Part shown: in pieces, positions 7,583 through 14,433 of the stretch
Numbering within the stretch: the first letter of the stretch is position 1
How the letters are laid out: each line of letters starts with the position of its first letter
Source: an uncultured bacterium
GTDB taxonomy: Bacteria; Bacteroidota; Bacteroidia; Bacteroidales; CAIWKO01
Length of the DNA: 18,254 bases
Assembly: GCA_903916135.1 (NCBI GenBank)
Contig: CAIWVT010000273.1
Span: 1-18,254 of the forward strand
Direction of reading: 5' to 3'
Position numbers and translations under genes: made by a program
The notes under the pieces: model-generated
Told to the model about the DNA's origin: nothing
Database searches by the model: none
The model's input: the letters and a program-made list of their open reading frames with translations, nothing else

Positions 7583-7924
7583 TCATTCGATGAAGATTGA
7601 TTTTATTTGCAATTCTTTTCCGCCCGTGATGTCGAAATCCATAGACGCACATTGCGGACATGCCGTGTACCAATCACTGTTGACATATTCATTGCCGCAC
7701 TGATTACATCGAGCCATGCCTTTTATCGTCGTTATAATGATTTTTGCCCGTTCCAAAACGGTTTTTTCAATCGCCAATTCCAAAGCAAACTCCAAACTGT
7801 CAACCACTATGCCCGAGAGTTCGCCCACTTCAATCTCAATCTTTGTGATGTGGGCTCCTTTGTTTTTAACGGCAAATTCTTCTGCTATCTCTATGATGCT
7901 TGTGGCTATGGATAATTCGTGCAT
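7583..7924 (-). CDS. hypA: Nickel metallochaperone HypA
   Basis: HypA binds Ni(II) through its N-terminus and delivers it to the target enzyme together with HypB. I start it at the ATG of MHELS (7922-7924) because His2-Glu3 right after Met1 is the conserved nickel site; the longer open frame to 7969 would bury it. The result is 113 aa, the normal family length. The zinc domain is complete: C73-x-x-C76 and C89-x-x-C92. Residues 26-46 (TKIEIEVGELSGIVVDSLEFA) match the conserved core. A TACTTTTG promoter word ends only 9 bases before the ATG, which implies a leader of a few bases at most. It is first gene of the hypA-hypB pair. Confidence 0.95.
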   Translation of the reverse strand: MHELSIATSIIEIAEEFAVKNKGAHITKIEIEVGELSGIVVDSLEFALELAIEKTVLERAKIIITTIKGMARCNQCGNEYVNSDWYTACPQCASMDFDITGGKELQIKSIFIE

Positions 7925-7933
7925 TATTTTAGG

Positions 7934-7941
7934 CAAAAGTA
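7934..7941 (-). promoter_or_regulatory. -7 promoter element (TACTTTTG) for hypAB
   Basis: A full match to TAnnTTTG on the - strand, 9 bases before the hypA ATG. A TTTG lies 25 bases further upstream, slightly beyond usual -33 spacing. The position supports the MHELS start over the longer open frame, which would begin upstream of the promoter, and suggests a nearly leaderless transcript. Confidence 0.5.
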
Positions 7942-7980
7942 AGGGGAAATTAATAGTGTTATCTTTCAAATTATAGCTTA

Positions 7981-8020
7981 GGTATATTTAATACCATCAT
8001 TTGGACAATAATAATCCAAA
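7981..8020 (-). terminator. Two short hairpins between the SPOR gene and hypA
   Basis: GGTAT-ATTTA-ATACC (7981-7995) and TTTGGA (8000-8005) / TCCAAA (8015-8020) are adjacent inverted repeats, 43-82 bases after the SPOR gene stop. Neither is GC-rich or followed by a strong T-run, so termination is only a guess. Confidence 0.2.
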
Positions 8021-8062
8021 CCAAATTGATAGGATGCCGTATCTGTACTCGATACTTTCTAA

Positions 8063-8461
8063 CTAAAACCCGGGAAAATTTATCTCATCCTTCACCACAA
8101 AGGCATCTGTAAATTCACCCATAATTTTTTGTTTAAAGCCTTCTGCATCTATACGGGTACGAAAATCACCCACGCGAACTTTATAATAAGGCGACTGAAA
8201 CATCAAGTAAACTGGCATATCGGGATATTTGGTCATAAACTCGCCTTTCTTGGTGAAAGCACGGCTTTTGGAATTGTTGCCGGAATCGAAAAAAATCTGT
8301 ACACGCCACCCAACAATCTTTTGTTTTTCGTTCAGATACTGATGCTTTGCCACCAAAGTAGCAATCTGAGGATTTTCAATAATCACAACATTTCCCTTTT
8401 GTGCTTCTGCAAGAGAGGCAAAAGCAAAAAAGAAAAAAAATAGTGTTGCGGCTTTTTTCAT
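8063..8461 (-). CDS. Secreted SPOR-domain protein
   Basis: The 132-aa product begins with a typical signal peptide (MKK, then a Phe-rich hydrophobic core, cleavage probably after AEA at residue 20), so it should be exported to the periplasm. Residues 50-124 match the SPOR fold: GWRVQIFFDSG at the start, a central YYKVRVGDF strand, and the RTRIDAEGFKQKI helix. SPOR domains bind glycan strands lacking stem peptides and often localise to division sites. A short 29-residue spacer is all that precedes the domain, so this is nearly a bare SPOR module. It begins 6 bases after the Usp gene and is probably cotranscribed with it. The domain call is firm; the specific role is unknown. Confidence 0.88.
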   Translation of the reverse strand: MKKAATLFFFFFAFASLAEAQKGNVVIIENPQIATLVAKHQYLNEKQKIVGWRVQIFFDSGNNSKSRAFTKKGEFMTKYPDMPVYLMFQSPYYKVRVGDFRTRIDAEGFKQKIMGEFTDAFVVKDEINFPGF

Positions 8462-8467
8462 AAAAAA

Positions 8468-9313
8468 CTATCGTGCGAGTGATTCTATTTCTTTGGGATG
8501 AATACTTAGCACAGGTATGGGCGAATTGTTCACCATTTGCATCGCATACGGTCCCAACCAAATATTTGCCGTTTCTTCTTCTTGCTCGGTCATGATGATA
8601 ATCAAATCGGCTTTTTCCTCCTCTGCATATTTGATGGTTGCCGAAGTAATATTAGCAGCATCCACCGATTTTACCACGTGAGGAACTTTATTATCTGTCA
8701 AAAATTTTGCAACCTGAGCCGTGTAACTACTGACCATAGCACGTATGGATTTCAAAGTGGAAGATTGAACCTCCAACACATGAATTTCCGAACCAAAATA
8801 TTGTGCCAATTCCATTGCAAAAGGCACTTTCTGACGTGTCGAAGATGAATTATCCACAGGAATAACAATCTTTTTAATAATCTTTTTTGAAGAATAGGAT
8901 TCCCGAAGTGTAACAACAGGGCAAGGAGAATAGGTGACTATTTTGCTGGCGTTGCTTCCAATCATAAACGATTCAAATCCGGAAACCCCATGCGACCCTG
9001 TAACTATCAAATACGCATCATTATATTTTGCTTGATTGGCAATTTCTTTATACACTTTTCCTTTACGAAGTTTGTAAGACAAAGTACCTTTCTTTAAAGA
9101 TTTTGAGTATTTTGTAATGAGTTCCTCAAAGCGTAATTTGGCTTCATGACGGTGTTCGTTGTCCGTATTCTTATAAATAGAATCTTCCGTATCGGGCTTG
9201 TCAACCCATACCATCATTATATGTGCTTTCACAGTATTTGCAATACTAATGGCGTATTCTAACGCTTGAATAGAGTTTTTTGAGAAATCAATGGCTACTA
9301 AAATTTGTTTCAT
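8468..9313 (-). CDS. Tandem-domain universal stress protein (UspA family)
   Basis: The 281-aa product holds two Usp domains (about 1-138 and 144-275), each beginning with the typical strand-Asp pattern (ILVAIDFS at 4-11, IVIPVDNS at 149-156). The first domain has the full ATP-binding signature G-x2-G-x9-G-S (G106, G109, G119-S120; TGSHG to MIGS). The second reads TEQEEETANIWLGPYAMQ at the equivalent site and has lost the glycines, so only the first domain is expected to bind nucleotide. Tandem Usps are common in Bacteroidota and linked to starvation or redox stress; no specific signal can be read from the sequence. A near-match promoter (TACTTTAG) lies upstream and the SPOR gene follows after 6 bases. 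Confidence 0.92.
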   Translation of the reverse strand: MKQILVAIDFSKNSIQALEYAISIANTVKAHIMMVWVDKPDTEDSIYKNTDNEHRHEAKLRFEELITKYSKSLKKGTLSYKLRKGKVYKEIANQAKYNDAYLIVTGSHGVSGFESFMIGSNASKIVTYSPCPVVTLRESYSSKKIIKKIVIPVDNSSSTRQKVPFAMELAQYFGSEIHVLEVQSSTLKSIRAMVSSYTAQVAKFLTDNKVPHVVKSVDAANITSATIKYAEEEKADLIIIMTEQEEETANIWLGPYAMQMVNNSPIPVLSIHPKEIESLAR

Positions 9314-9342
9314 AGATTAAAAGTTTGGTCAAAAATTTTCTG

Positions 9343-9350
9343 CTAAAGTA
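9343..9350 (-). promoter_or_regulatory. Probable -7 element (TACTTTAG) for the usp/SPOR operon
   Basis: On the - strand this is TACTTTAG, one base from TAnnTTTG, 29 bases before the usp ATG. No well-spaced -33 box is visible. Confidence 0.35.
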
Positions 9351-9521
9351 TATATTTTTTATGATTTAATTGTTATCCAAAAATTATTTTAATAAATTTC
9401 TTGTACAAAACGAAGGCTTTCTTTTTCATAAAAAAATAATGAAAACCAAGTCGAATAGTTCTATTTTATTTATTTTTTTGATTTTTATACGGAATAAACG
9501 GATAAATGTTCTAAAAATTGC

Positions 9522-9529
9522 TAATTTTG
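9522..9529 (+). promoter_or_regulatory. -7 promoter element (TAATTTTG) for ruvB-queG
   Basis: A full match to TAnnTTTG, 16 bases before the ruvB ATG, in a very A+T-rich divergent region shared with the usp operon (9314-9545). No -33 TTG at normal spacing. Confidence 0.5.
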
Positions 9530-9545
9530 TTTTCAAAAAAAAAGC

Positions 9546-10571
9546 ATGACTGAAAATATACTCGAATCCGAAAAGGATAATTTATCGCCTAACGAACAAG
9601 AGTTTGAAAAATTCCTACGCCCCAACACTTTTGGTTCTTTTTCCGGACAAGGGAAAATAGTTGAAAATTTGAAGGTTTTTGTGGAAGCTGCAAAATTGAG
9701 AAACGAATCCCTCGACCATGTGTTGTTGCACGGACCTCCGGGCTTGGGAAAGACCACTTTGAGTTATATTATTGCCAACGAATTGGGCGTAGGCATCAAA
9801 GTTACCTCGGGACCTGTATTGGACAAACCAGGCGACTTAGCCGGCTTGCTCACCAATCTCGAAACCAACGATGTGTTGTTTATTGATGAAATTCATCGTC
9901 TTTCGCCCATCATCGAAGAATATTTATATTCGGCGATGGAAGATTTCAAGATAGATATTATGATTGAAAGCGGTCCGAATGCCCGAAGTATTCAAATAGC
10001 GATTAATCCATTTACTTTGGTGGGAGCCACCACGCGTTCGGGCTTGCTGACCGCGCCGCTGCGTTCGCGTTTCGGAATCAATACACGTTTATCCTATTAT
10101 GATTCGGATATATTGCAAGGAATTATTGAACGTTCGGCACGCATCATTGACATCGAAATTGATAAGGATGCTGCGTATGAAATTGCCCGTAGAAGCCGCG
10201 GGACCCCTCGTATTGCCAACCTTTTGTTGCGCCGCGTACGCGATTTTGCGCAAATCAAGGGTTCTGGCATCATTGATTTGAAGATTACCAACTTCGCGTT
10301 AGCTGCTTTAAATGTGGATAAAAATGGCTTGGACGAAATGGATATTAAAATCTTGGTTACGATTATTGATAAATTTAAAGGTGGACCTGTGGGATTGACG
10401 ACTATTGCCACCGCCGTGAGTGAAGATTCAGGCACCATCGAAGAAGTCTATGAGCCATTCTTAATCATGGAAGGTTACATTATGCGCACACCTCGCGGAA
10501 GGGAAGCCACCGAAAAAGCTTACAAACACATTGGCCGCGTGAACCCTAATGCACAGCAAACCTTGTTTTAG
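9546..10571 (+). CDS. ruvB: Holliday junction branch-migration ATPase RuvB
   Basis: RuvB is the hexameric AAA+ motor that, loaded by RuvA, drives branch migration at Holliday junctions. At 341 aa it has the standard length. Domains in order: the short N-terminal RuvB segment ([13 protein letters not shown]), Walker [10 protein letters not shown] (63-71), Walker B LFIDE (111-115) with the following HRL, sensor 1 GATTRSG (160-166), the arginine-finger segment PLRSRFG (171-177), and the C-terminal winged helix ([15 protein letters not shown] to [12 protein letters not shown]). All key residues are present. The start ATG follows an A-run; no Shine-Dalgarno is evident, as is usual in this phylum. 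queG begins 7 bases after the stop and is probably cotranscribed. ruvA and ruvC are not in the window. Confidence 0.97.
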   Translation: MTENILESEKDNLSPNEQEFEKFLRPNTFGSFSGQGKIVENLKVFVEAAKLRNESLDHVLLHGPPGLGKTTLSYIIANELGVGIKVTSGPVLDKPGDLAGLLTNLETNDVLFIDEIHRLSPIIEEYLYSAMEDFKIDIMIESGPNARSIQIAINPFTLVGATTRSGLLTAPLRSRFGINTRLSYYDSDILQGIIERSARIIDIEIDKDAAYEIARRSRGTPRIANLLLRRVRDFAQIKGSGIIDLKITNFALAALNVDKNGLDEMDIKILVTIIDKFKGGPVGLTTIATAVSEDSGTIEEVYEPFLIMEGYIMRTPRGREATEKAYKHIGRVNPNAQQTLF

Positions 10572-10578
10572 AATTTAG

Positions 10579-11499
10579 ATGGATACGAAACAATTTTCAA
10601 TACAACTGAAACAAAAGATGCTTGACCTTGGTTTTTCGTCTGTGGGTTTTGCTAAGGCAGAAGTCTTGACGGAAGATTTGGCATTTTTCAATAGTTGGAT
10701 GGCGAAAGGCTTTCATGCAGGCAAAGCCTATTTGGAAAGAAACCCCGAACTGCGAGCCAATCCCATCCTGATGATGCCCGAAACGAAGTCGGTGATTTCA
10801 GGATTGATAAGTTATTACACAGCGGAAACTTTGCCTGAATCGCAGTATTATAAAATATCGCGGTATGCCTACGGAAAAGATTATCATACCGTGATAAATG
10901 CAAAACAAAAGCAGGTGGTGGATTATATCGCGGAGCAAACTTCAAGCAAAAACACCCGCGCCTTTGTTGATTCTTCTCCAATTTTCGAAAAAGCATGGGC
11001 AAAACGTGCAGGCTTGGGTTGGATAGGCAAAAACACCCTCCTGCTCAATCAAACGACAGGGTCGTTTCATTTTATCGGAACTATCATTACGGATATTGAA
11101 TTGGAATATGATGCTCCGCAGGCGGAAAAATGCGGAAGCTGCACCAAATGCCTTGATGCCTGCCCAACTCAAGCTTTAGCTCCTTATGAAATTGATATTA
11201 GAAAGTGCATCACCCACCTTCTTGAACAAAAGAATGAAATCCCAACAGAATTAAAAAGCAAAGTCAATAACTATATTTATGCTTGCGATATATGCCAAGA
11301 AGCCTGTCCTTGGAATCAAGATTTACAACCTACCAAAGAAGAAGACTTCCAAATATCTTCATCCTTAATGCAAATGAAAAAAGAAGATTGGGAACAATTG
11401 ACGGAAGAAAAGTTCACGGAATTGTTTCAAAATTCCGCTATCGAACGCATTAAATATGCAGGCTTAAAAAGGAATATTGATTTCGTGAGAGAGGATTAA
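10579..11499 (+). CDS. queG: Epoxyqueuosine reductase QueG
   Basis: QueG is a cobalamin-dependent iron-sulfur enzyme that reduces epoxyqueuosine to queuosine at position 34 of tRNAs with GUN anticodons, the last step of the pathway. The 306-aa length is normal for the short form without the C-terminal HEAT repeats. The N-terminal catalytic domain contains VDSSPIFEKAWAKRAGLGWI (130-149), with D131 matching the conserved catalytic Asp, and GKNT next to it. The ferredoxin-like part has two [4Fe-4S] sets: C185-C188-C191-C195P and C236-C239-C243P, with C210 between them as the eighth ligand. It lies 7 bases after ruvB, so shares its promoter. Other queuosine genes are not in the window. Confidence 0.96.
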   Translation: MDTKQFSIQLKQKMLDLGFSSVGFAKAEVLTEDLAFFNSWMAKGFHAGKAYLERNPELRANPILMMPETKSVISGLISYYTAETLPESQYYKISRYAYGKDYHTVINAKQKQVVDYIAEQTSSKNTRAFVDSSPIFEKAWAKRAGLGWIGKNTLLLNQTTGSFHFIGTIITDIELEYDAPQAEKCGSCTKCLDACPTQALAPYEIDIRKCITHLLEQKNEIPTELKSKVNNYIYACDICQEACPWNQDLQPTKEEDFQISSSLMQMKKEDWEQLTEEKFTELFQNSAIERIKYAGLKRNIDFVRED

Positions 11500-11522
11500 G
11501 CCTTTGAATAAAAAAAATCTGC

Positions 11523-11816
11523 GACACATTTTTGAACAAAATAGTGCAGATTTACATTCGGATTGACACTGTTTTGAAAAATTTAGGGCACATCCGAATA
11601 CGGAGTGACACTGTTTCGAAAAATTTAAGGCACATCCAAATGCGGACTGATACTGTTTTGAAAAATTTAGGGCACGTCCGAATACGGAGTGACACTGTTT
11701 TGAAAAATTTAGGGCACATCCGAATACGGAGTGACACTGTTTTGAAAAATTTAGGGCACGTCCGAATGAGGAGTGACACTGTTTTGAAAAATTTAGGGCA
11801 CGTCCGAATGCAAAAT
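11523..11816. repeat. Minisatellite-like array of a 42-bp unit (6 clear copies plus 1 degenerate)
   Basis: Six contiguous 42-bp copies start at 11565, 11607, 11649, 11691, 11733 and 11775; a decayed copy of exactly the same length precedes them at 11523-11564. Each begins GAYACTGTTTYGAAAAATTT, followed by AGGGCAC and a segment around TCCGAATACGGA. Copies differ at few positions, mainly an A/G alternation in CACATCC versus CACGTCC. The last segment forms a small TCCG/CGGA hairpin in copies 1, 3 and 4. Because 42 is divisible by 3, several frames on both strands stay open with 14-residue periodic peptides. Changes between copies are mostly amino-acid-changing in the frames I checked, so none looks like selected protein. 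The array fills the gap between the convergent queG and OmpA-like genes. Confidence 0.92.
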
Positions 11817-11899
11817 GAGGCAAATTTACATAAAACAGCTCACCTAAAACTTATATTTGATATAAGTATTCAAGAATATCAATAGAAACAAGCCCAATT
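11817..11899. other. Intergenic remainder after the repeat array
   Basis: A+T-rich DNA between the last repeat and the stop of the OmpA-like gene. I see no gene, no clear hairpin and no T-run suited to termination of either convergent gene. Confidence 0.4.
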
Positions 11900-12907
11900 C
11901 TAATTACTTTCAATAATTTTCAACAACTCATCCAATTTCGGACTCAGGATAATTTCCGTACGACGGTTCTTACTGCGAGCTTCAGGTGTGTTAGCTTCGT
12001 CCACAGGGCTAAATTGACTGCGTCCGGCAGCAATAATCCTTTCCGCACTGATGCTTGAATTATTGAGCAATATACGAACCACAGTCGTGGAGCGTTTGGT
12101 GCTCAAATCCCAATTGTCTAAGATTTGGTCGGTGCCTTTGTAGGGAACATTGTCGGTGTGTCCTTCCACCATTATATTGATGTCCACATTAGTTTCTAAA
12201 ACTTTGGCAAGCTTTTTCAAAGCATCCACGCCTTTAGATGTTACTTCATATTTGCCCGAGGCAAACAACAGCGATTCATCCAAAGAAACATAGACTTTTC
12301 CATTCTTTTGTTTCACAGTGAGACCTTTATTTTCATAACCTAACAATGCTTCCGACACTTTGTTCTTGAGTGCTTTCACCACAGAATCTTTCTTAAAAAG
12401 AATAGATTCTAATTCCGCCAAGCGGGCTTGTTTCTCATCAAGTTTTGCTTGCAGTTCGTTCAGGTTGGTCTTTTTCTCGTCCAAGTCTGAGGCTAATTTC
12501 TTCAAATCATCCTCCTTTTTCTGCAACACATCTTTCGTTTTTTCCAATTCTGTGATGAGCTTCTGCGTTTCGCTTTTATTGCCCGAAACCAACAGCTTAT
12601 TATTGCTCAACAAGGAATCATACGCCAAACTTAAATCTTGATATTTTGCGGTGATATCCCGAAATTTGCTGCCGATTTTTACAGAATCTGTAATCAATGC
12701 CGTGGTTTGTTTCTTTAGCTTATCGAGCAGTGCCGTTTGCTCATTAATTTTGGTGGAATATTCTAAGTTCGCACTTTTAAGTCCTTTGTTTTCATCCACA
12801 CACGTCTTGTGAGTTGATTCAATATCACGATACTTTTTCAGCGAAACGCATGATGTGAGCATCATTGCACAACATGCAAAGACCAATATCTTTTTTAAAG
12901 TTTTCAT
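11900..12907 (-). CDS. OmpA-family lipoprotein with long coiled coil
   Basis: The 335-aa product starts with a lipoprotein signal peptide ending in the lipobox LTSC, so Cys20 should be lipidated and the protein membrane-anchored. Residues about 45-190 are heptad-like and highly charged (for example KKEDDLKKLASDLDEKKTN), forming a long coiled coil. Residues 205-325 are an OmpA-type peptidoglycan-binding domain: LLFASGKYEV, VEGHTDNVPY (247-256), WDLSTKRS (266-273) and the final SKNRRTEI (312-319). It probably tethers the outer membrane to peptidoglycan. Orthologues are widespread in Bacteroidota. It appears monocistronic, with its own TACTTTTG element upstream and the repeat array after its stop. 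Confidence 0.93.
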   Translation of the reverse strand: MKTLKKILVFACCAMMLTSCVSLKKYRDIESTHKTCVDENKGLKSANLEYSTKINEQTALLDKLKKQTTALITDSVKIGSKFRDITAKYQDLSLAYDSLLSNNKLLVSGNKSETQKLITELEKTKDVLQKKEDDLKKLASDLDEKKTNLNELQAKLDEKQARLAELESILFKKDSVVKALKNKVSEALLGYENKGLTVKQKNGKVYVSLDESLLFASGKYEVTSKGVDALKKLAKVLETNVDINIMVEGHTDNVPYKGTDQILDNWDLSTKRSTTVVRILLNNSSISAERIIAAGRSQFSPVDEANTPEARSKNRRTEIILSPKLDELLKIIESN

Positions 12908-12926
12908 AGGAATAATGATTTTTTTC

Positions 12927-12934
12927 CAAAAGTA
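12927..12934 (-). promoter_or_regulatory. -7 promoter element (TACTTTTG) for the OmpA-like gene
   Basis: A full match to TAnnTTTG on the - strand, 19 bases before the ATG. It separates this gene from the exonuclease gene upstream, so the two are likely transcribed independently, though read-through is possible. Confidence 0.5.
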
Positions 12935-12989
12935 CTAAATAATTGTAACGAATTTGAATGAAAATCATTAAGATATTAACAGGCATTTG

Positions 12990-13757
12990 TTAGAAGTCAA
13001 TTTCGAGCAACACAGGGCAGTGATCTGAATGTTTAGCTTCGGGAAGTATAACAGACCGAAGAATACGATTCGACAGGGATTGACTCACCATATTATAATC
13101 TATACGCCAACCCAAATTCTTGGCTCGTGCATTGGCTCTATAGCTCCACCAAGTGTATTGATGCGCCTCGCTATTGCAGGCTCTGAACGAATCAACGAAA
13201 CCCGAATCAATGAACTTCGACACCCATTCCCGCTCCTCAGGCAAGAATCCCGAACTCGTAGCATTCCGTATGGGGTCGTGAATATCAATCGCTTTATGGC
13301 AAATATTATAATCGCCACAGATAATCAAATTCGGACGTTCTTTTTTCAACTCATTCACCCACATCAAAAAATCCTCCAACCATATCATCTTGAAATCTTG
13401 TCGCTCATCACCACTTGAGCCGGAGGGATGATAGACACTAATCACAGTTATATCTCCATAATCGGCACGCAACACCCTGCCTTCGAAATCATATTTTGCT
13501 ATCCCCATCCCGTAAACAACTTTATCAGGTTCCACTTTGGTGAGTATGCCCACACCGCTATATCCTTTTTTTTGTGCCGAATACCAATAGTTTTTATATC
13601 CCGCAATCTCAAAATCCAGCAAAGGAATTTGGTCGGGTTGTGCTTTTGACTCTTGAAAACAAACGATATCGGGGTCCACAGCAGCAATCCATCCCAACAA
13701 ATCTTTTGATAATGCAGCACGTATGCCATTCACATTATAGGTAATAATTTTTTTCAT
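12990..13757 (-). CDS. xth: Exodeoxyribonuclease III / AP endonuclease
   Basis: Enzymes of the ExoIII (Xth/ExoA) family cut the backbone at abasic sites and act as 3' exonucleases in base-excision repair. I start at the ATG at 13755-13757, which gives MKKIITYNVNGIRA, the normal family N-terminus and 255 aa. The open frame reaches 13829 but the extra 24 residues are unconserved and overlap the divergent promoter area. Active-site residues are all present: N8 and E36 (CFQESKAQ, metal), Y109, D149 and N151 (GDYN), D220 region (RIDYNMVS), and D245-H246 (HSDHCPV). It diverges from the sigma factor gene with 87 bases between the two starts. A weak TAGTTTAG element at 13772-13779 could be its -7 box. 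Confidence 0.95.
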   Translation of the reverse strand: MKKIITYNVNGIRAALSKDLLGWIAAVDPDIVCFQESKAQPDQIPLLDFEIAGYKNYWYSAQKKGYSGVGILTKVEPDKVVYGMGIAKYDFEGRVLRADYGDITVISVYHPSGSSGDERQDFKMIWLEDFLMWVNELKKERPNLIICGDYNICHKAIDIHDPIRNATSSGFLPEEREWVSKFIDSGFVDSFRACNSEAHQYTWWSYRANARAKNLGWRIDYNMVSQSLSNRILRSVILPEAKHSDHCPVLLEIDF

Positions 13758-13771
13758 AAAGATATTTTTCG

Positions 13772-13779
13772 CTAAACTA
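13772..13779 (-). promoter_or_regulatory. Weak -7 like element (TAGTTTAG) for xth
   Basis: Differs from TAnnTTTG at one base and lies 14 bases before the chosen ATG. Its location is the best argument for the shorter start of the exonuclease. Confidence 0.3.
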
Positions 13780-13814
13780 AACGGTTTTAAAATACGTTCA
13801 TTGTATATTATATG

Positions 13815-13822
13815 TAAATTTG
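13815..13822 (+). promoter_or_regulatory. -7 promoter element (TAAATTTG) for the sigma factor operon
   Basis: A full match to TAnnTTTG, 22 bases before ATG 13845. An out-of-frame ATG at 13841 overlaps the start and is followed by a stop after five codons (ending 13858). Confidence 0.5.
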
Positions 13823-13844
13823 CACTCATTTTCCGAATTCATGA

Positions 13845-14432
13845 ATGTCATTCTTTAAAAAAACCATACCGAAAACTGTCGAAAACTGCTCCGACCAAGA
13901 GTTGATTCAATTATATCGCACATCAAACGATGCGAAATATATTGGCGATTTGTTCGACCGTTATGCACATCTTGTGTATGGTATCTCTTTAAATTATTTT
14001 GACCGTGACGACGACCGTCGCGAAGCCGTTATGCAAGTGTTCGAAAAACTCTATGAGGCTCTGAAACAATTCGAAATTACCAATTTCAAGAGTTGGTTGT
14101 ATAGCGTTGCCAAGAATCATTGCTTGATGTTGATCAAAAAAAACAACACGGTTTCCTTCAACGAACAGCTTGAACAAAAAAATATTCAAGAGGGTTTTAT
14201 GGAATTCGAGGAGCCTTTTTCTCTTAATCATGATTCGGGAAATGACAGAGAAACCAAATTGCCGGAAGCATTAAAAAACTTGAACGATGAACAACGAATT
14301 TGTGTCGAATTATTCTATCTCCACGAAAAATCCTACAAAGAAATTGTGGACATAACCTCTTATTCAATGAATCAGGTCAAGAGCTTTATCCAAAATGGAA
14401 AACGTAATTTAAAAATCATGCTCGAAACGTAA
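13845..14432 (+). CDS. ECF-type RNA polymerase sigma factor
   Basis: A 195-aa sigma-70 family protein of group 4 layout, with only region 2 and region 4. Region 2 spans about 34-98: DLFDRYAHLVYGISLNYF for core binding, followed by EAVMQVFEKLYEALKQF and the FKSWLYSVAKNHCLMLIKK stretch. Region 4 spans 140-190: LPEALKNLNDEQRICVELFYL and the helix-turn-helix KSYKEIVDITSYSMNQVKSFIQNGKRNLK. The linker is acidic. The downstream gene starts after a single base and encodes a membrane protein with a zinc-finger-like N-terminus, a typical anti-sigma arrangement. The promoter has the ordinary -7 box of the phylum, so there is no visible autoregulatory ECF motif. Target genes cannot be read from the window. 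Confidence 0.92.
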   Translation: MSFFKKTIPKTVENCSDQELIQLYRTSNDAKYIGDLFDRYAHLVYGISLNYFDRDDDRREAVMQVFEKLYEALKQFEITNFKSWLYSVAKNHCLMLIKKNNTVSFNEQLEQKNIQEGFMEFEEPFSLNHDSGNDRETKLPEALKNLNDEQRICVELFYLHEKSYKEIVDITSYSMNQVKSFIQNGKRNLKIMLET

Positions 14433-14433
14433 A

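Noticed and set aside
11523..11816. CRISPR array
   Set aside because: The 42-bp units are contiguous with no unique spacers and no cas genes are nearby.
11464..11823. 119-aa repeat protein on the - strand
   Set aside because: It starts at a TTG, overlaps the queG 3' end, and its openness follows from the 42-bp period.
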